Origin: a virus
Virus record (IMG/VR): IMGVR_UViG_3300027861_000001
Location: 62,001 to 126,000 of that record
DNA: 64,000 nt
Reading direction: 5' to 3' (one strand)
A model generated the notes under the pieces. It did not search any database. It was not told the DNA's origin and worked only from the letters and a program-made list of their open reading frames with translations. Shown piece after piece: positions 55,097 to 63,686 of this stretch. Both the position numbers and the translations under genes were made by a program. How positions within the stretch are numbered: position 1 is the stretch's first letter; every line of letters begins with the position of its first letter.

Positions 55097-55371
55097 TATA
55101 TTGTGCCCTTAACCTCAATATATTTTCTATCTCGCTTAGTTTCAGTCCCAAGAACATAATCAACATCAGCTATGTACCCACCTGTTGTGGTAGGTGCCCA
55201 TAAGAAATAAGCATAAACACCAGAAACTGTAGCTTGTCCACTAGTAACCACATCCTCAGTTGCAATATCATAAATAGTATAAACAGCTGATGATGGATTA
55301 GTTACTGAAGAAACCTCTGCCGAATCAGCAGAAGTTACGACAAACCTAGTTTCACCTACATACCATATCAT
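55096..55371 (-). CDS. Small beta protein in head operon, 91 aa
   Basis: Ig-like beta pattern (VVTSADSAEVSSVTNPS, ATVSGVYAYFLWAP). Small Ig-like proteins beside connectors often decorate the head or neck. Stop overlaps the start of the connector-like gene. Role inferred from pattern. Confidence 0.6.
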   Translation of the reverse strand: MIWYVGETRFVVTSADSAEVSSVTNPSSAVYTIYDIATEDVVTSGQATVSGVYAYFLWAPTTTGGYIADVDYVLGTETKRDRKYIEVKGTI

Positions 55372-55390
55372 ACTGACACCTACCTACAAA

Positions 55391-55903
55391 TTATATTGTT
55401 TTTACAGAGGTTGTACCATCGTCTACTGAGGTAACACCTGTAATATCACCACGCTCCTTTTCCTCAAGGTTTTCGGCTGCTTTTCTTATAAAAGTAACAG
55501 TTTTAATTGCTTTATTATCTTCTTCAGCAAGCACCAACAGTCTCCTAATTGGTGTTGATGAAGTGAACTCACCCACACTCTTTTTCATTTTTGGGTAAGG
55601 TTGTTTCAAAAGGTCTTTCAAGAAACCATCGCTAACGGCATTTGTCTCATCAATCTCAACGTTATGTGTTTCTAATTGCATTAAATACCCGTTCTTAATA
55701 GCTCCTTTGTTTTTCTTCATGAAGAACTTTTCACCTTCCTCATCAAATATCTCCAATGTAATATCATCAATATCTGTTTCAGAATTATTTGGATCACCTT
55801 TTAAAATATATTCGTCAAGGTCACCTCTTTTGGTTAAGCAAAGTCCACTAACTGCCCCTTTGACTACTTTCCGATAAAATATCGGATACGTCTTATCGTT
55901 CAT
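55391..55903 (-). CDS. Head-region protein, 170 aa
   Basis: Start MNDKTYPIFYRK at 55903 after AAAGGAGAAAATA. Alternating charged segments and an acidic end (EKERGDITGVTSVDD) with no known domain. Between the hairpin after the capsid gene and the Ig-like ORF. Possibly a head decoration or completion protein. Confidence 0.6.
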   Translation of the reverse strand: MNDKTYPIFYRKVVKGAVSGLCLTKRGDLDEYILKGDPNNSETDIDDITLEIFDEEGEKFFMKKNKGAIKNGYLMQLETHNVEIDETNAVSDGFLKDLLKQPYPKMKKSVGEFTSSTPIRRLLVLAEEDNKAIKTVTFIRKAAENLEEKERGDITGVTSVDDGTTSVKTI

Positions 55904-55965
55904 TTTATTTTCTCCTTTTAACTTTATTTTACATCGAAATTTTAATCCTCTCACTCTTCCGATGT

Positions 55966-56018
55966 GTTAGATTTATATAATCTAACGTTTTAAAGGGGAG
56001 GAGAGTTACTCCTCCCCT
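55966..56018 (-). terminator. Paired hairpins after the capsid gene
   Basis: On the minus strand AGGGGAGGAG pairs with CTCCTCCCCT (10 bp, 55994-56018), then TTTAAAA, then a second hairpin GTTAGATT/AATCTAAC (55966-55986). The U-tract is short, so it may only stabilise the capsid message or attenuate. Confidence 0.55.
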
Positions 56019-56024
56019 GAAAAA

Positions 56025-56942
56025 TTAGGCATCAGTTCTTATAATTACGATGTTGTCCATACCATCAAGAATCATACCAAACTGTTGATATATTCTTATA
56101 TGCCATGTTGGAGGAGCAGTAGCCATTTCTGTCCACTGATCTTCTCTAACATCACCATAAGTTATAAACTCACCAACGTTGTCTCCAATAACGCAAATCA
56201 TATCGTCTTGTATTAACTTGTTTCTATCATATACGTTATCATAAATTTGCTCTAAAGCTACAAAGTTTGCACCATAGTAACCCCCAAACCAACCAGTTCT
56301 TCGAATTTCTTCTAAAGCTGATGGTACTGGAAGAGCACAAGTAGGTGAAGCAATGTCAGCAGTTATTGGTAATCTATACCCAGCAAACTTAGTAATAGGA
56401 GCCAAGGCTGTTCTTCTACCAACTACGCTGCGAACACCGCCTGATACGTCAGCTATCTGATCGATAGCGTCTTCCAGAGCAGTTCGTGTTAGCGAGCTTG
56501 CGTAATAGAAATTGACTGAGTCATTGATTGTTGCCAATGTATACAATGCACCTACTACTTTTGCTACATAGAAATCAGAAAGTTTAGCCATCATCTCTGC
56601 ACGAATTGAATCGACTGTACCAATCTCTCCAGACTCTACTTCCCACTCATTATGGGAAACTTCTGCATATGCTTGATCTAAGTTCCAAGTCACATTATCT
56701 TTGATTGTGATTTGACTTGCCAGTGTGTTCTGACCAGGAACCAACTGACGAACCTCGATACCTCTTCGAACTTTCTTCACTAAAGCATCACCAGGTTTCA
56801 ATGATCGTGTATTTAAAAACATTCCTACCACATCTCTCGATACGTGGTTAGGATCGATATATTCCACAATCAACTCTGCCAAAGCTCGTCTATCGGTCTT
56901 AGCAACTTCGGCATAAGCTTCTTTAAATTTCTCCTGTTCCAT
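56025..56942 (-). CDS. Major capsid protein candidate, 305 aa
   Basis: ATG 56942 (MEQEKFKEAYAEV) follows GGAGAGTGAAAAA; the in-frame ATG at 56957 has no ribosome site. N-terminal helices, then a beta/helical HK97-like core (VTWNLDQAYAEVSHNEWEVES, DGMDNIVIIR). It follows scaffold-like and decoration-like genes, and hairpins flank it, consistent with very high expression. Length about 300 is normal for HK97-fold capsids. Confidence 0.75.
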   Translation of the reverse strand: MEQEKFKEAYAEVAKTDRRALAELIVEYIDPNHVSRDVVGMFLNTRSLKPGDALVKKVRRGIEVRQLVPGQNTLASQITIKDNVTWNLDQAYAEVSHNEWEVESGEIGTVDSIRAEMMAKLSDFYVAKVVGALYTLATINDSVNFYYASSLTRTALEDAIDQIADVSGGVRSVVGRRTALAPITKFAGYRLPITADIASPTCALPVPSALEEIRRTGWFGGYYGANFVALEQIYDNVYDRNKLIQDDMICVIGDNVGEFITYGDVREDQWTEMATAPPTWHIRIYQQFGMILDGMDNIVIIRTDA

Positions 56943-56960
56943 TTTTTCACTCTCCATGTA

Positions 56961-56980
56961 GGGAGGGTTTTACCCCTCCC
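56961..56980 (-). other. Hairpin upstream of the capsid start
   Basis: GGGAGGG/CCCTCCC around a 6-nt loop, 19 nt before the capsid ATG, no U-tract. It may protect the 5' end of a processed capsid mRNA or limit read-in from the gene upstream. Confidence 0.45.
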
Positions 56981-56996
56981 CACAAGTTAATTAAAT

Positions 56997-57557
56997 TTAT
57001 TGACCAGTTTTAACGGTCAGTGTGGCGTTAGCTTGACTATACTCAAAAACAACACCAGTTTTCTCTGACGCTGTGGCTGTGTATGCCCACTTTCCACCTG
57101 CTTCGCATGTCACATAATTACCAACTGCTAAGTTATCGCTATAAGTAAAGCAACCAGATGTAACAGCATAAATACCATCATCATAAGCTAGCATCAAAGC
57201 ACCAGAAACGATTGTTTCCTCTTCTTTCAAGCGAGGTACAACCATTCTTAGTGTAACGTCAGCAGGAAGGTTCTCACTCCCCTCAATAAAACCACGTAAT
57301 GTATACGGTTGAGAAGTTGTATTACCAGTTTCATCAAGCGTAGGAAGGGTTTCATATAGCGGAGGTTTTTCGTTGTAAACTCTGAAAGCTGCCACGAAAT
57401 GAGCATCGGTGTCTGCACCAGCAGTAGGAAGCAAAGCACCTTGAACTACGTCAGGCGAAGATTTTCCAAGGGCTGGTGTAAGTTTTACAGCGAGTCCTGC
57501 TACTATTGCTTGTTGTGCAACGCATGGGATAGCTGTTCCCTGTAATTTGATTTCCAT
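56997..57557 (-). CDS. Head decoration-like protein, 186 aa
   Basis: Beta-rich, Ala/Thr/Gly-rich (EIKLQGTAIPCVAQQAIVAG, GALMLAYDDGIYAV). Position between scaffold and capsid fits a decoration or stabilisation protein (gpD-like). The CVAQQAI-type N-end resembles DUF2190-like capsid-linked proteins. Confidence 0.65.
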   Translation of the reverse strand: MEIKLQGTAIPCVAQQAIVAGLAVKLTPALGKSSPDVVQGALLPTAGADTDAHFVAAFRVYNEKPPLYETLPTLDETGNTTSQPYTLRGFIEGSENLPADVTLRMVVPRLKEEETIVSGALMLAYDDGIYAVTSGCFTYSDNLAVGNYVTCEAGGKWAYTATASEKTGVVFEYSQANATLTVKTGQ

Positions 57558-57573
57558 ATTTTCTTACCTCATA

Positions 57574-57591
57574 TTAGTTGTTGACAACTAA
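57574..57591 (-). other. Perfect hairpin before the decoration gene
   Basis: TTAGTTGT/ACAACTAA (8 bp, CA loop) between the scaffold-like stop and the ribosome site of the decoration gene. No U-tract, so probably an mRNA-stability or processing element rather than a terminator. Confidence 0.4.
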
Positions 57592-57592
57592 T

Positions 57593-58240
57593 TTATTTTT
57601 CTTCTTTATGTTCTTGCAGTCCCTTTCTCAACCTATCAGTAGCGGTTCCTTCTTCATCAGAGCTGTCTGACTTGATTGGGGGAACTGTTATACTCGCCGA
57701 TGCGCTTGCACCTTCTTTTTTCATCTCACTCATTTTATTTAAAGTGAATTCGAATACCTCATCGGACATGGCAAGCCAGTTATCGTCACTTTCGAGATCA
57801 ATATCAAGCTCTGCCTCCTCGACCTTTTGTTTTCTAGCAGCTAGAGTAGCTACCCTCTTATCTTGCTCCTCTTTCATTGCTTCAATTGTTTCTTTGTATG
57901 TTTGAAGCTCCTTTACTGTTTCTTCGATTGCTACTTTTTCAGTTGTTACTGCTTCTGTTTGAGATACTTGAGCCTGAAGTTCACCCACTTTTTCGTCTAA
58001 TTTGGCAACCGTAGACTCAAGTTTTGCTTTTGTTTCAGTCAATTCATCTCGCAGCACTTGAATTTCTTTCTCGTCCATATTTTTTACCTCTTCTTTAGCT
58101 TTTGCCTGTTCAGGGTCAAGCTCTTCTTCTATATTTTCTATCCTTTCCTCTGCTTCTGCTACAGCTAATTGGTTTCGTTCACTGAGAATCCCCCGAACTT
58201 CTTGTAATAAAAACTCAGTGTACTTCTTATTCGTCATCAT
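57593..58240 (-). CDS. Scaffold-like coiled-coil protein, 215 aa
   Basis: Continuous charged coiled coil (RDELTETKAKLESTVAKLDEK, EKVAIEETVKELQTYKETI) with an acidic, Asp/Ser-rich C-terminus. Such proteins upstream of capsid genes guide assembly and are removed. Overlaps the upstream gene by 14 nt. Confidence 0.75.
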   Translation of the reverse strand: MMTNKKYTEFLLQEVRGILSERNQLAVAEAEERIENIEEELDPEQAKAKEEVKNMDEKEIQVLRDELTETKAKLESTVAKLDEKVGELQAQVSQTEAVTTEKVAIEETVKELQTYKETIEAMKEEQDKRVATLAARKQKVEEAELDIDLESDDNWLAMSDEVFEFTLNKMSEMKKEGASASASITVPPIKSDSSDEEGTATDRLRKGLQEHKEEK

Positions 58241-58835
58241 GATTAGCCACCTCTTCTGCTAACGCAAGTTCAAGCTCTTTCAACTCTTTTGTAGGTAAAC
58301 ACTTCAACCATGTTGAACTGATTGTAAGAAGAGAAGTTCGACCCTCATAAGCAGGGTCTTGAACAGCTGTAATTGCTTTCGTAGTGGTATCTTTAAGCCA
58401 TTCTACATCATCAGCTACTTCAGCTTCTCGGTAACGAATCTCCCAAGAAAAGTCTATTGCTCTTCCTTCGTTAACTTCGCTTTTAAAGTAGTCTATAATG
58501 TTAGGATACTCGTCTTTGTATAAAGCACCCTGAGCCACAAGCTTATTTCCGTCTCTTACTCCGTTTTTTATTAATCCAATAATGGTAGCATCAGCATGAC
58601 CACCTAATCCAGCCTCTGAATCGAAATTCGCTTTAATCGGCATGAACTTCATTGACCTTAACAAATTATCAAATTCGTCTTGGCTTATACCTTGGCTATT
58701 GGCGTTTGGTTGATCATCAGTAAAAACTAGCTCTACTGGACTTAATAAGGGATTAGTATACTCATCCCCAAGTTCAGCTGCTGCTGCTTTATCTAAAAAA
58801 TTTAAACTTAAATTAAATTTGGCTTCTTTATCCAT
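58227..58835 (-). CDS. Candidate prohead protease, 202 aa
   Basis: Start MDKEAKFNLSLNF at 58835 after GGAGGATGTACG. A GGHADATIIG segment with His, a central YKDEYPNII and a late DPAYEGRTSL Ser-containing turn fit the arrangement of phage prohead proteases, located just before the scaffold-like gene. The catalytic residues are not clear, so this is a context-based call. Confidence 0.5.
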   Translation of the reverse strand: MDKEAKFNLSLNFLDKAAAAELGDEYTNPLLSPVELVFTDDQPNANSQGISQDEFDNLLRSMKFMPIKANFDSEAGLGGHADATIIGLIKNGVRDGNKLVAQGALYKDEYPNIIDYFKSEVNEGRAIDFSWEIRYREAEVADDVEWLKDTTTKAITAVQDPAYEGRTSLLTISSTWLKCLPTKELKELELALAEEVANHDDE

Positions 58836-58948
58836 CGTACATCCTCCATCGACCAAGTCACAGATTTGCTAAACTAGCACATACTATCCCTCTAGTATAT
58901 ATAGTACATGTTCTGCCCCATAACGTCGCATTTTACGTACGTTGCATA

Positions 58949-59410
58949 CTATACAGTTTTATACCCTCTAGTTATTATCCTCGTATCTTTCTTAGCTTCG
59001 GTTACTTCTTTCCAGTCTTCTACTTTTGTAACTTTAACTGAATTGCTCCAATCAAATGTAACAGCATCTTCTGTCATTTGATAAGGTACTTTGAAGTAAT
59101 CATTTCCTTTGCTTATAATTACGTGTGTTTCAAAAACATCAGATATCCACATAGATGAGGTTAATTCTGGTTGTGGACGATTACTATCAAGTGCATCGTA
59201 TATCTTCCTCTCAATCTCTCTAAGACTGGTTTCACTTATAGCCTCGCTAGTACCTTTCTTTGAAAGTTGTACTTTGCAAATTGCTACTTTCTCTCCTTTA
59301 GTATAAGGTTTACCAGTACGTTTACTTTTTCCGCTTATACCACTAACGCACTTCTCCATCCACGTATTGTTTTTAGGTGTATCTAAATTTTTAGGTAATC
59401 CATAAGGCAT
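58949..59410 (-). CDS. Head-region hypothetical protein, 153 aa
   Basis: N-terminal MPYGLPKNLDTPKNNTWMEKCV with GKSKRTGKPYTKGEKVAICK reads like the C-terminal tail of phage 'DUF6582/prohead' proteins; the C-terminal half is a beta domain (WISDVFETHVIISKGNDYFKV). Coupled one base after the GT2 gene. Function unknown. Confidence 0.6.
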   Translation of the reverse strand: MPYGLPKNLDTPKNNTWMEKCVSGISGKSKRTGKPYTKGEKVAICKVQLSKKGTSEAISETSLREIERKIYDALDSNRPQPELTSSMWISDVFETHVIISKGNDYFKVPYQMTEDAVTFDWSNSVKVTKVEDWKEVTEAKKDTRIITRGYKTV

Positions 59411-59411
59411 A

Positions 59412-60326
59412 TTATTCTCCTCCGACTAGCCTCCAAAAGGCAATTATTTTTTCCTCGTCGTCCCTTGTTTCTATATTAAGTGTTGGGTACAATACCACCT
59501 CGTTACCTAATGCTGCACTATTGTCATTAAACGGTAGTGTGTAAGCCTCTTGACCAAAGTCACCACCCCACTTCGCCAAATAAAATTCTCTGTTTTTCCT
59601 AAAGTATCCATGATGTTTATTTGTGTCTATTTGCTGTTCATGTATTGTCCTGCTCCAGAAATGAAAATACCACGAATTGCCTGAAGTACATGATTTTATG
59701 TCTCCTGAGTTTACTGCTCTTCGACAATAATCATTATCCGAGTAGTATGCGGGATAAAAGTTAACATCAATATACCCCAACTTCTCCATTACAGACTTCT
59801 TATACAGTGTAAAATTGTGAACATCACCCATCGGTACTGGTTGTATGTCTACTTCTTCAGAGTGTTGATCAAACTTTTCCCAACACCTGTGATCTAAAGA
59901 AAGCGGACTGAAGCTATGCTCTGCAAAATATTGGTTACACTCAGGATAAGTAATACATAAATCTCTAACATCTACTTGCTTGGCACATACCCACTCATAA
60001 CCAGCGTCAGAAATTTCTATCATAGAAGCTATAGCATAAGGATAAACAATAGTATCGTTACCCATAACTATTAAATTTTCATAGTCGTTCTCTTTCCATG
60101 CAAAATCGTACATATCATTTATTGAGTATGGAAATCCCTTATTATACTCATGAACTACGTAACTTAATCCGTTTTGTTCGGCATAATCTATAGTCTCAAC
60201 ATCTGTATTTTTTCCTATTACCAAGAAAACATCACACGCATCTGATGTTTCAAATACTGACTCTACTGCTAGTTTAGTAAAAGGAAAGTTACCAAACGCA
60301 GCTATCCCTACCAGCGTATTACGCAT
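59412..60326 (-). CDS. Glycosyltransferase family 2-like, 304 aa
   Basis: GT-A fold: VFLVIGKNTDVETIDYAEQ, IVMGNDTIVYPY (DxD-like), GYIDVNFYPAYYSDNDYCRR (catalytic/acceptor block). Inverting GT2 pattern, with a divergent C-part (IHEQQIDTNKHHG). Transfers a sugar to a phage or host acceptor; donor unknown. Overlaps the GT9-like gene by 8 nt. Confidence 0.85.
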   Translation of the reverse strand: MRNTLVGIAAFGNFPFTKLAVESVFETSDACDVFLVIGKNTDVETIDYAEQNGLSYVVHEYNKGFPYSINDMYDFAWKENDYENLIVMGNDTIVYPYAIASMIEISDAGYEWVCAKQVDVRDLCITYPECNQYFAEHSFSPLSLDHRCWEKFDQHSEEVDIQPVPMGDVHNFTLYKKSVMEKLGYIDVNFYPAYYSDNDYCRRAVNSGDIKSCTSGNSWYFHFWSRTIHEQQIDTNKHHGYFRKNREFYLAKWGGDFGQEAYTLPFNDNSAALGNEVVLYPTLNIETRDDEEKIIAFWRLVGGE

Positions 60327-61185
60327 AAATCTTCTCCATCTGTTCTTTTATATCAGAAAAAACTAGTTGTAACTCAGTATTAGGAGACCAAACTTTGTTA
60401 GCAGGAAGTGTATTTACATACACGAAATGAGAGGCTATCCTCTTGTATGTAAAAGACATTATTGTTTTTGTCTCATCCATCCAAGTATCATAGTTCTGGC
60501 AAAATACCTGCGGACCTGAGTTTCTCCCTATTATAAGCTTACAACTTTTTCCTAAATAAGCTATTTCATTTAAATCAAACATTCCTTTATTTATTATATC
60601 ACTAGTTGTGAACAGGTTGTCCTTTTCAAAATCCACTCCCTGCGTAACCACAAAAGTTATGTCTTTGTACTCATCACACAGCAAAGAAACTACTGCGTTT
60701 AAGTCAAAGTTCTCAGCTTGACATGATTGTACTGGACCGTTCGATATAAGAACAATTTTTTCCCTGTCTTTTACAAACTTGTCTATAGTATCTGTTTTAT
60801 AGTATTCAAAGTTAATTTTTGGTATGTAGTCATGCGGTTGATTAGGAAGAGTACCCAACCCCAAAACACTCAACATATCACTATGCATCTCATATAATTT
60901 CTCTACAACACAACCTATTCCTGGTAAAACATATCTACCATCCCTACCTATCCAAGTATTTATGTAAATCGTGTCTTTGTCTATAACAAACATAGCCATA
61001 GAGTGCATAATCTCTGTCACTTCGATTGATGTTATATTTGGTATATCTTTAATTATTTCTTTGTCTTTGCCGTGAGCATAGTAGAAAGAAGACGTTGGGA
61101 AGCACTTCATCCAGTACTTAACGAACTCTCTTGATTCATAAATATCTCCAGCCCCAAAATGATTATAAAAAACAACTTTATTCAT
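60319..61185 (-). CDS. GT9/heptosyltransferase-like protein, 288 aa
   Basis: MNKVVFYNHFGAGDIYESREFVKYW is the GT-B N-terminal start (GxGDxxxS/R) as in ADP-heptose transferase-like proteins; a late IIGRNSGPQVFCQNYD resembles the sugar-nucleotide donor site (SGP). ATG 61185 overlaps the DUF4254-like stop. GT9-like proteins pair with DUF4254-like ones in glycan clusters. Confidence 0.75.
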   Translation of the reverse strand: MNKVVFYNHFGAGDIYESREFVKYWMKCFPTSSFYYAHGKDKEIIKDIPNITSIEVTEIMHSMAMFVIDKDTIYINTWIGRDGRYVLPGIGCVVEKLYEMHSDMLSVLGLGTLPNQPHDYIPKINFEYYKTDTIDKFVKDREKIVLISNGPVQSCQAENFDLNAVVSLLCDEYKDITFVVTQGVDFEKDNLFTTSDIINKGMFDLNEIAYLGKSCKLIIGRNSGPQVFCQNYDTWMDETKTIMSFTYKRIASHFVYVNTLPANKVWSPNTELQLVFSDIKEQMEKIYA

Positions 61186-61426
61186 CACTATATGTTTTGG
61201 ATGTAGGACTTATAGTTTCTTCACCCAACCTTTTATCTATTGCTCTAATTAGAGCATTTCTTTTTGCGTTTAGTTCTTGAGCTTGCTTCGCTGCTACACA
61301 TAATTCCTTATCACTAGCAGGGTTCATCACCACTTCCTGCGCCAGAAAGCACTTGATATCAACTGTACAAAGCTCGTCTAGGAGCATGCCGATGCTCTTA
61401 ACTTCAATTTCGATTTTATCTTCCAT
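61178..61426 (-). CDS. DUF4254-like small protein, 82 aa
   Basis: Start MEDKIEIEVKS at 61426. CFLAQEVVMN, then KQAQELNAKRNALIRAIDKRLGE matches the C-terminal helix of DUF4254 (ID-x-N-x2-RN-x3-I-x2-ID). It is half the usual length. It overlaps both neighbours. Usually with a GT9-like gene; role unknown. Confidence 0.65.
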   Translation of the reverse strand: MEDKIEIEVKSIGMLLDELCTVDIKCFLAQEVVMNPASDKELCVAAKQAQELNAKRNALIRAIDKRLGEETISPTSKTYSDE

Positions 61427-62387
61427 TATTTTGCACCTGTTCATTAATCCAAGCATATGTTTTATTCATACCATCAACTAGTAGAGCAGTTGGTCTCCAC
61501 CCTAACTTCTCTTCTATTAAAGCATTATCTGAGTTACGTCCTAATACACCTAACGGACCTAGAATGTTTTTAATTACCAAAGTCTTACCTGATATATCAA
61601 TAACCATCTTAGCTAAGTTGTTAATAGAAATCATCTCATCAGACCCAATGTTAACTGGCCCAGTGAAGTCAGAATCCATCAACCTACGAACAGCTTCAAG
61701 GCACTCATCAATATAAAGGAATGACCTTGTTTGTGTCCCATCACCCCAAACCTCAATAGTCCCTCCATCATTAGTTTGAGCTACTTTTCTACACATAGCT
61801 GCTGGAGCTTTTTCCCTTCCACCGTCCCAAGTACCTAAGATTCCAAATATATTATGAAACCTAGCAATTGCTACATTTAATCCGTAGTTCCTGTTATAAG
61901 CCAAATAAACCCTCTCACTGAACAACTTTTCCAACCCGTAGTCACTGTCTGGGTCAGCTGGATAAGCAGAGTCTTCCTTACAGTTAGGATTATCTGGGTC
62001 TAGTTGATTATATTGTGGATATACACAAGCCGAAGATGAAAAGAATACTTTTCCTACTTTAAACTCAGCACACAGCTTTGCTACGTTTAAATTTATCGTT
62101 GCTGAGTTATGTACGATGTCTGCATCGTTCTCACCGGTGAACACAAACCCAGCACCACCCATATCGGCTGCTAGTTGGTATACTTCGTCATATTCACCAC
62201 ATTCAAATGCTTTATAACAAGCATTAAGGTGCCTTAAATCCCCTATAAAAAATACATCGGCTTTAGTGTGTTCATATTCTGGATATTTTATATCAACACC
62301 GACAACAAAGTAATCTCTCTCCTTTAAATAGTTAACTAAGTGATGTCCTATGAAACCACCAGCTCCGCAAACTAATGCCTTTCTCAT
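61416..62387 (-). CDS. GDP-mannose 3,5-epimerase-like NAD-dependent enzyme
   Basis: A 323-residue SDR. CGAGGFIGHHL (NAD site), SSSACVYPQYN (catalytic Ser/Tyr region), YGLEKLFSERVY (YxxxK), RFHNIFG and GDGTQTRSFLYIDE, VNIGSDEMISINNLAKM match GDP-D-mannose 3',5'-epimerase closely. Epimerises GDP-mannose to GDP-L-galactose/gulose, giving unusual sugar donors for the nearby transferases. Length is normal. Confidence 0.92.
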   Translation of the reverse strand: MRKALVCGAGGFIGHHLVNYLKERDYFVVGVDIKYPEYEHTKADVFFIGDLRHLNACYKAFECGEYDEVYQLAADMGGAGFVFTGENDADIVHNSATINLNVAKLCAEFKVGKVFFSSSACVYPQYNQLDPDNPNCKEDSAYPADPDSDYGLEKLFSERVYLAYNRNYGLNVAIARFHNIFGILGTWDGGREKAPAAMCRKVAQTNDGGTIEVWGDGTQTRSFLYIDECLEAVRRLMDSDFTGPVNIGSDEMISINNLAKMVIDISGKTLVIKNILGPLGVLGRNSDNALIEEKLGWRPTALLVDGMNKTYAWINEQVQNNGR

Positions 62388-62396
62388 ATTTCCTCC

Positions 62397-63686
62397 TTAC
62401 ATTCCGTATAACAAATCTTTAGCAATATCCCAACGATATTCTTGTAGTTTATCCATCTGCTCGTCGGGGATGGGAATCTCTAACAGTATCTTAACTAACT
62501 CTATAGGAAGTTGATGTTTAACGGCAAAAAACCACCACTTATGCAACCTATCTATCTTTTCAGGGTCTGGAATCTTTAATTGCGTACCAGAGTAAAAAGT
62601 TTTAGCTTGAGTATCCTCCTCTATTATCCCAGTGTCTAAGCAATACTTCCACAAATCTGTTTTAGGAAACGGTTGAAATATTGCTGACCAAGAGTCAGTA
62701 GGATTTATTTTTATATTATATTCCAACGTTTCTAAAGCGTCGGCTAGCGGGTCATCAACTGGAAGACCTATCATATTTTGTAATCTAACCTTTATCCCTA
62801 ATTCATCACAATATCTACAGGCTGCTTCTACTTGTTCATTAGTAATGTTGCCTCTCCGCAAAAACTTTTGTGTAGTTGGGTTGGCTGATTCAAGTGCAAT
62901 ATTTAAAAAATCGCATCCTGTAATTGCCATATAGTTCAAAATATTGAAATCAACGCTGCTGGCTCTGATAGAACCGCAGTATGGAATATTTACCTCTTTT
63001 GCGTATATGTCACCGAACTCAAACAACCAATCCTTGCTGGCTGCCAAGTCGTCATCATTAAAGTATGTTAACTCTAACCCATATGTGTCTTTCACTTGTT
63101 TTATCTCATCAACCATTTTTCTAGGTGTTAGATGCTGCTTAAATTTATCTTTCTCATCTTTATACAAGCTTTTGAACAAATGATTAAAACAGTACTTACA
63201 GCTGTGTAGACAATATCTAGTAGCAATAAACCGTTTCATTCTTGCTTTGCCGAACTCGTCATACTTATACAACAGTGAACGATCTGGTGCTGGAAAGCTA
63301 TTAACGTCCGGTAGTGAACCTACAACTTGCCTAGGTAACTTACCACCAACTAAATCAAGAATGATGTTTTCACCTGGACCTTGAACCACATAATCAACAT
63401 AAGGATTATCTAATCCTTGCTCAGGGAAAAATGTAAAATGCGGACCTCCCATAACTGACTTGAACCTGTGTTCCTTTTTTAGTTCCATGTTCTTTTCTAG
63501 AAACCACTCATGATCACCAGTCATAACAGAGTACATTATGAAATCAGTTGGAAAGTAACTGTCTATAGACTCTACACCAACTTGGCAAAAATCAACTTTA
63601 TGCCCAGCTTCTTTTAATATGCTTGCTAAGTATAAAAAACCAATCTTATCAGTCCTTAGTTTGTCTTCAACAAATAATACTCTCAT
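62397..63686 (-). CDS. B12-binding radical SAM enzyme, 429 aa
   Basis: Start MRVLFVEDK at 63686 (TAATG coupling). N-terminal cobalamin-binding-like domain (MGGPHFTFFPEQ, VVQGPGEN), RYCLHSCKYCFN (CxxxCxxC iron-sulphur), then a TIM-barrel with GCDFLNIALES and IGLPVDD. Likely B12-dependent methylase or similar acting on a sugar, lipid or peptide. In a glycan cassette, it could methylate or otherwise modify sugars. Confidence 0.88.
   Translation of the reverse strand: MRVLFVEDKLRTDKIGFLYLASILKEAGHKVDFCQVGVESIDSYFPTDFIMYSVMTGDHEWFLEKNMELKKEHRFKSVMGGPHFTFFPEQGLDNPYVDYVVQGPGENIILDLVGGKLPRQVVGSLPDVNSFPAPDRSLLYKYDEFGKARMKRFIATRYCLHSCKYCFNHLFKSLYKDEKDKFKQHLTPRKMVDEIKQVKDTYGLELTYFNDDDLAASKDWLFEFGDIYAKEVNIPYCGSIRASSVDFNILNYMAITGCDFLNIALESANPTTQKFLRRGNITNEQVEAACRYCDELGIKVRLQNMIGLPVDDPLADALETLEYNIKINPTDSWSAIFQPFPKTDLWKYCLDTGIIEEDTQAKTFYSGTQLKIPDPEKIDRLHKWWFFAVKHQLPIELVKILLEIPIPDEQMDKLQEYRWDIAKDLLYGM

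Noticed and set aside
391-63183. Many plus-strand ORFs of 60-200 codons opposite the listed genes
   Set aside because: They lie antisense to genes with clear motifs or ribosome sites, have no ribosome sites of their own and look like frame shadows of AT-rich coding DNA.
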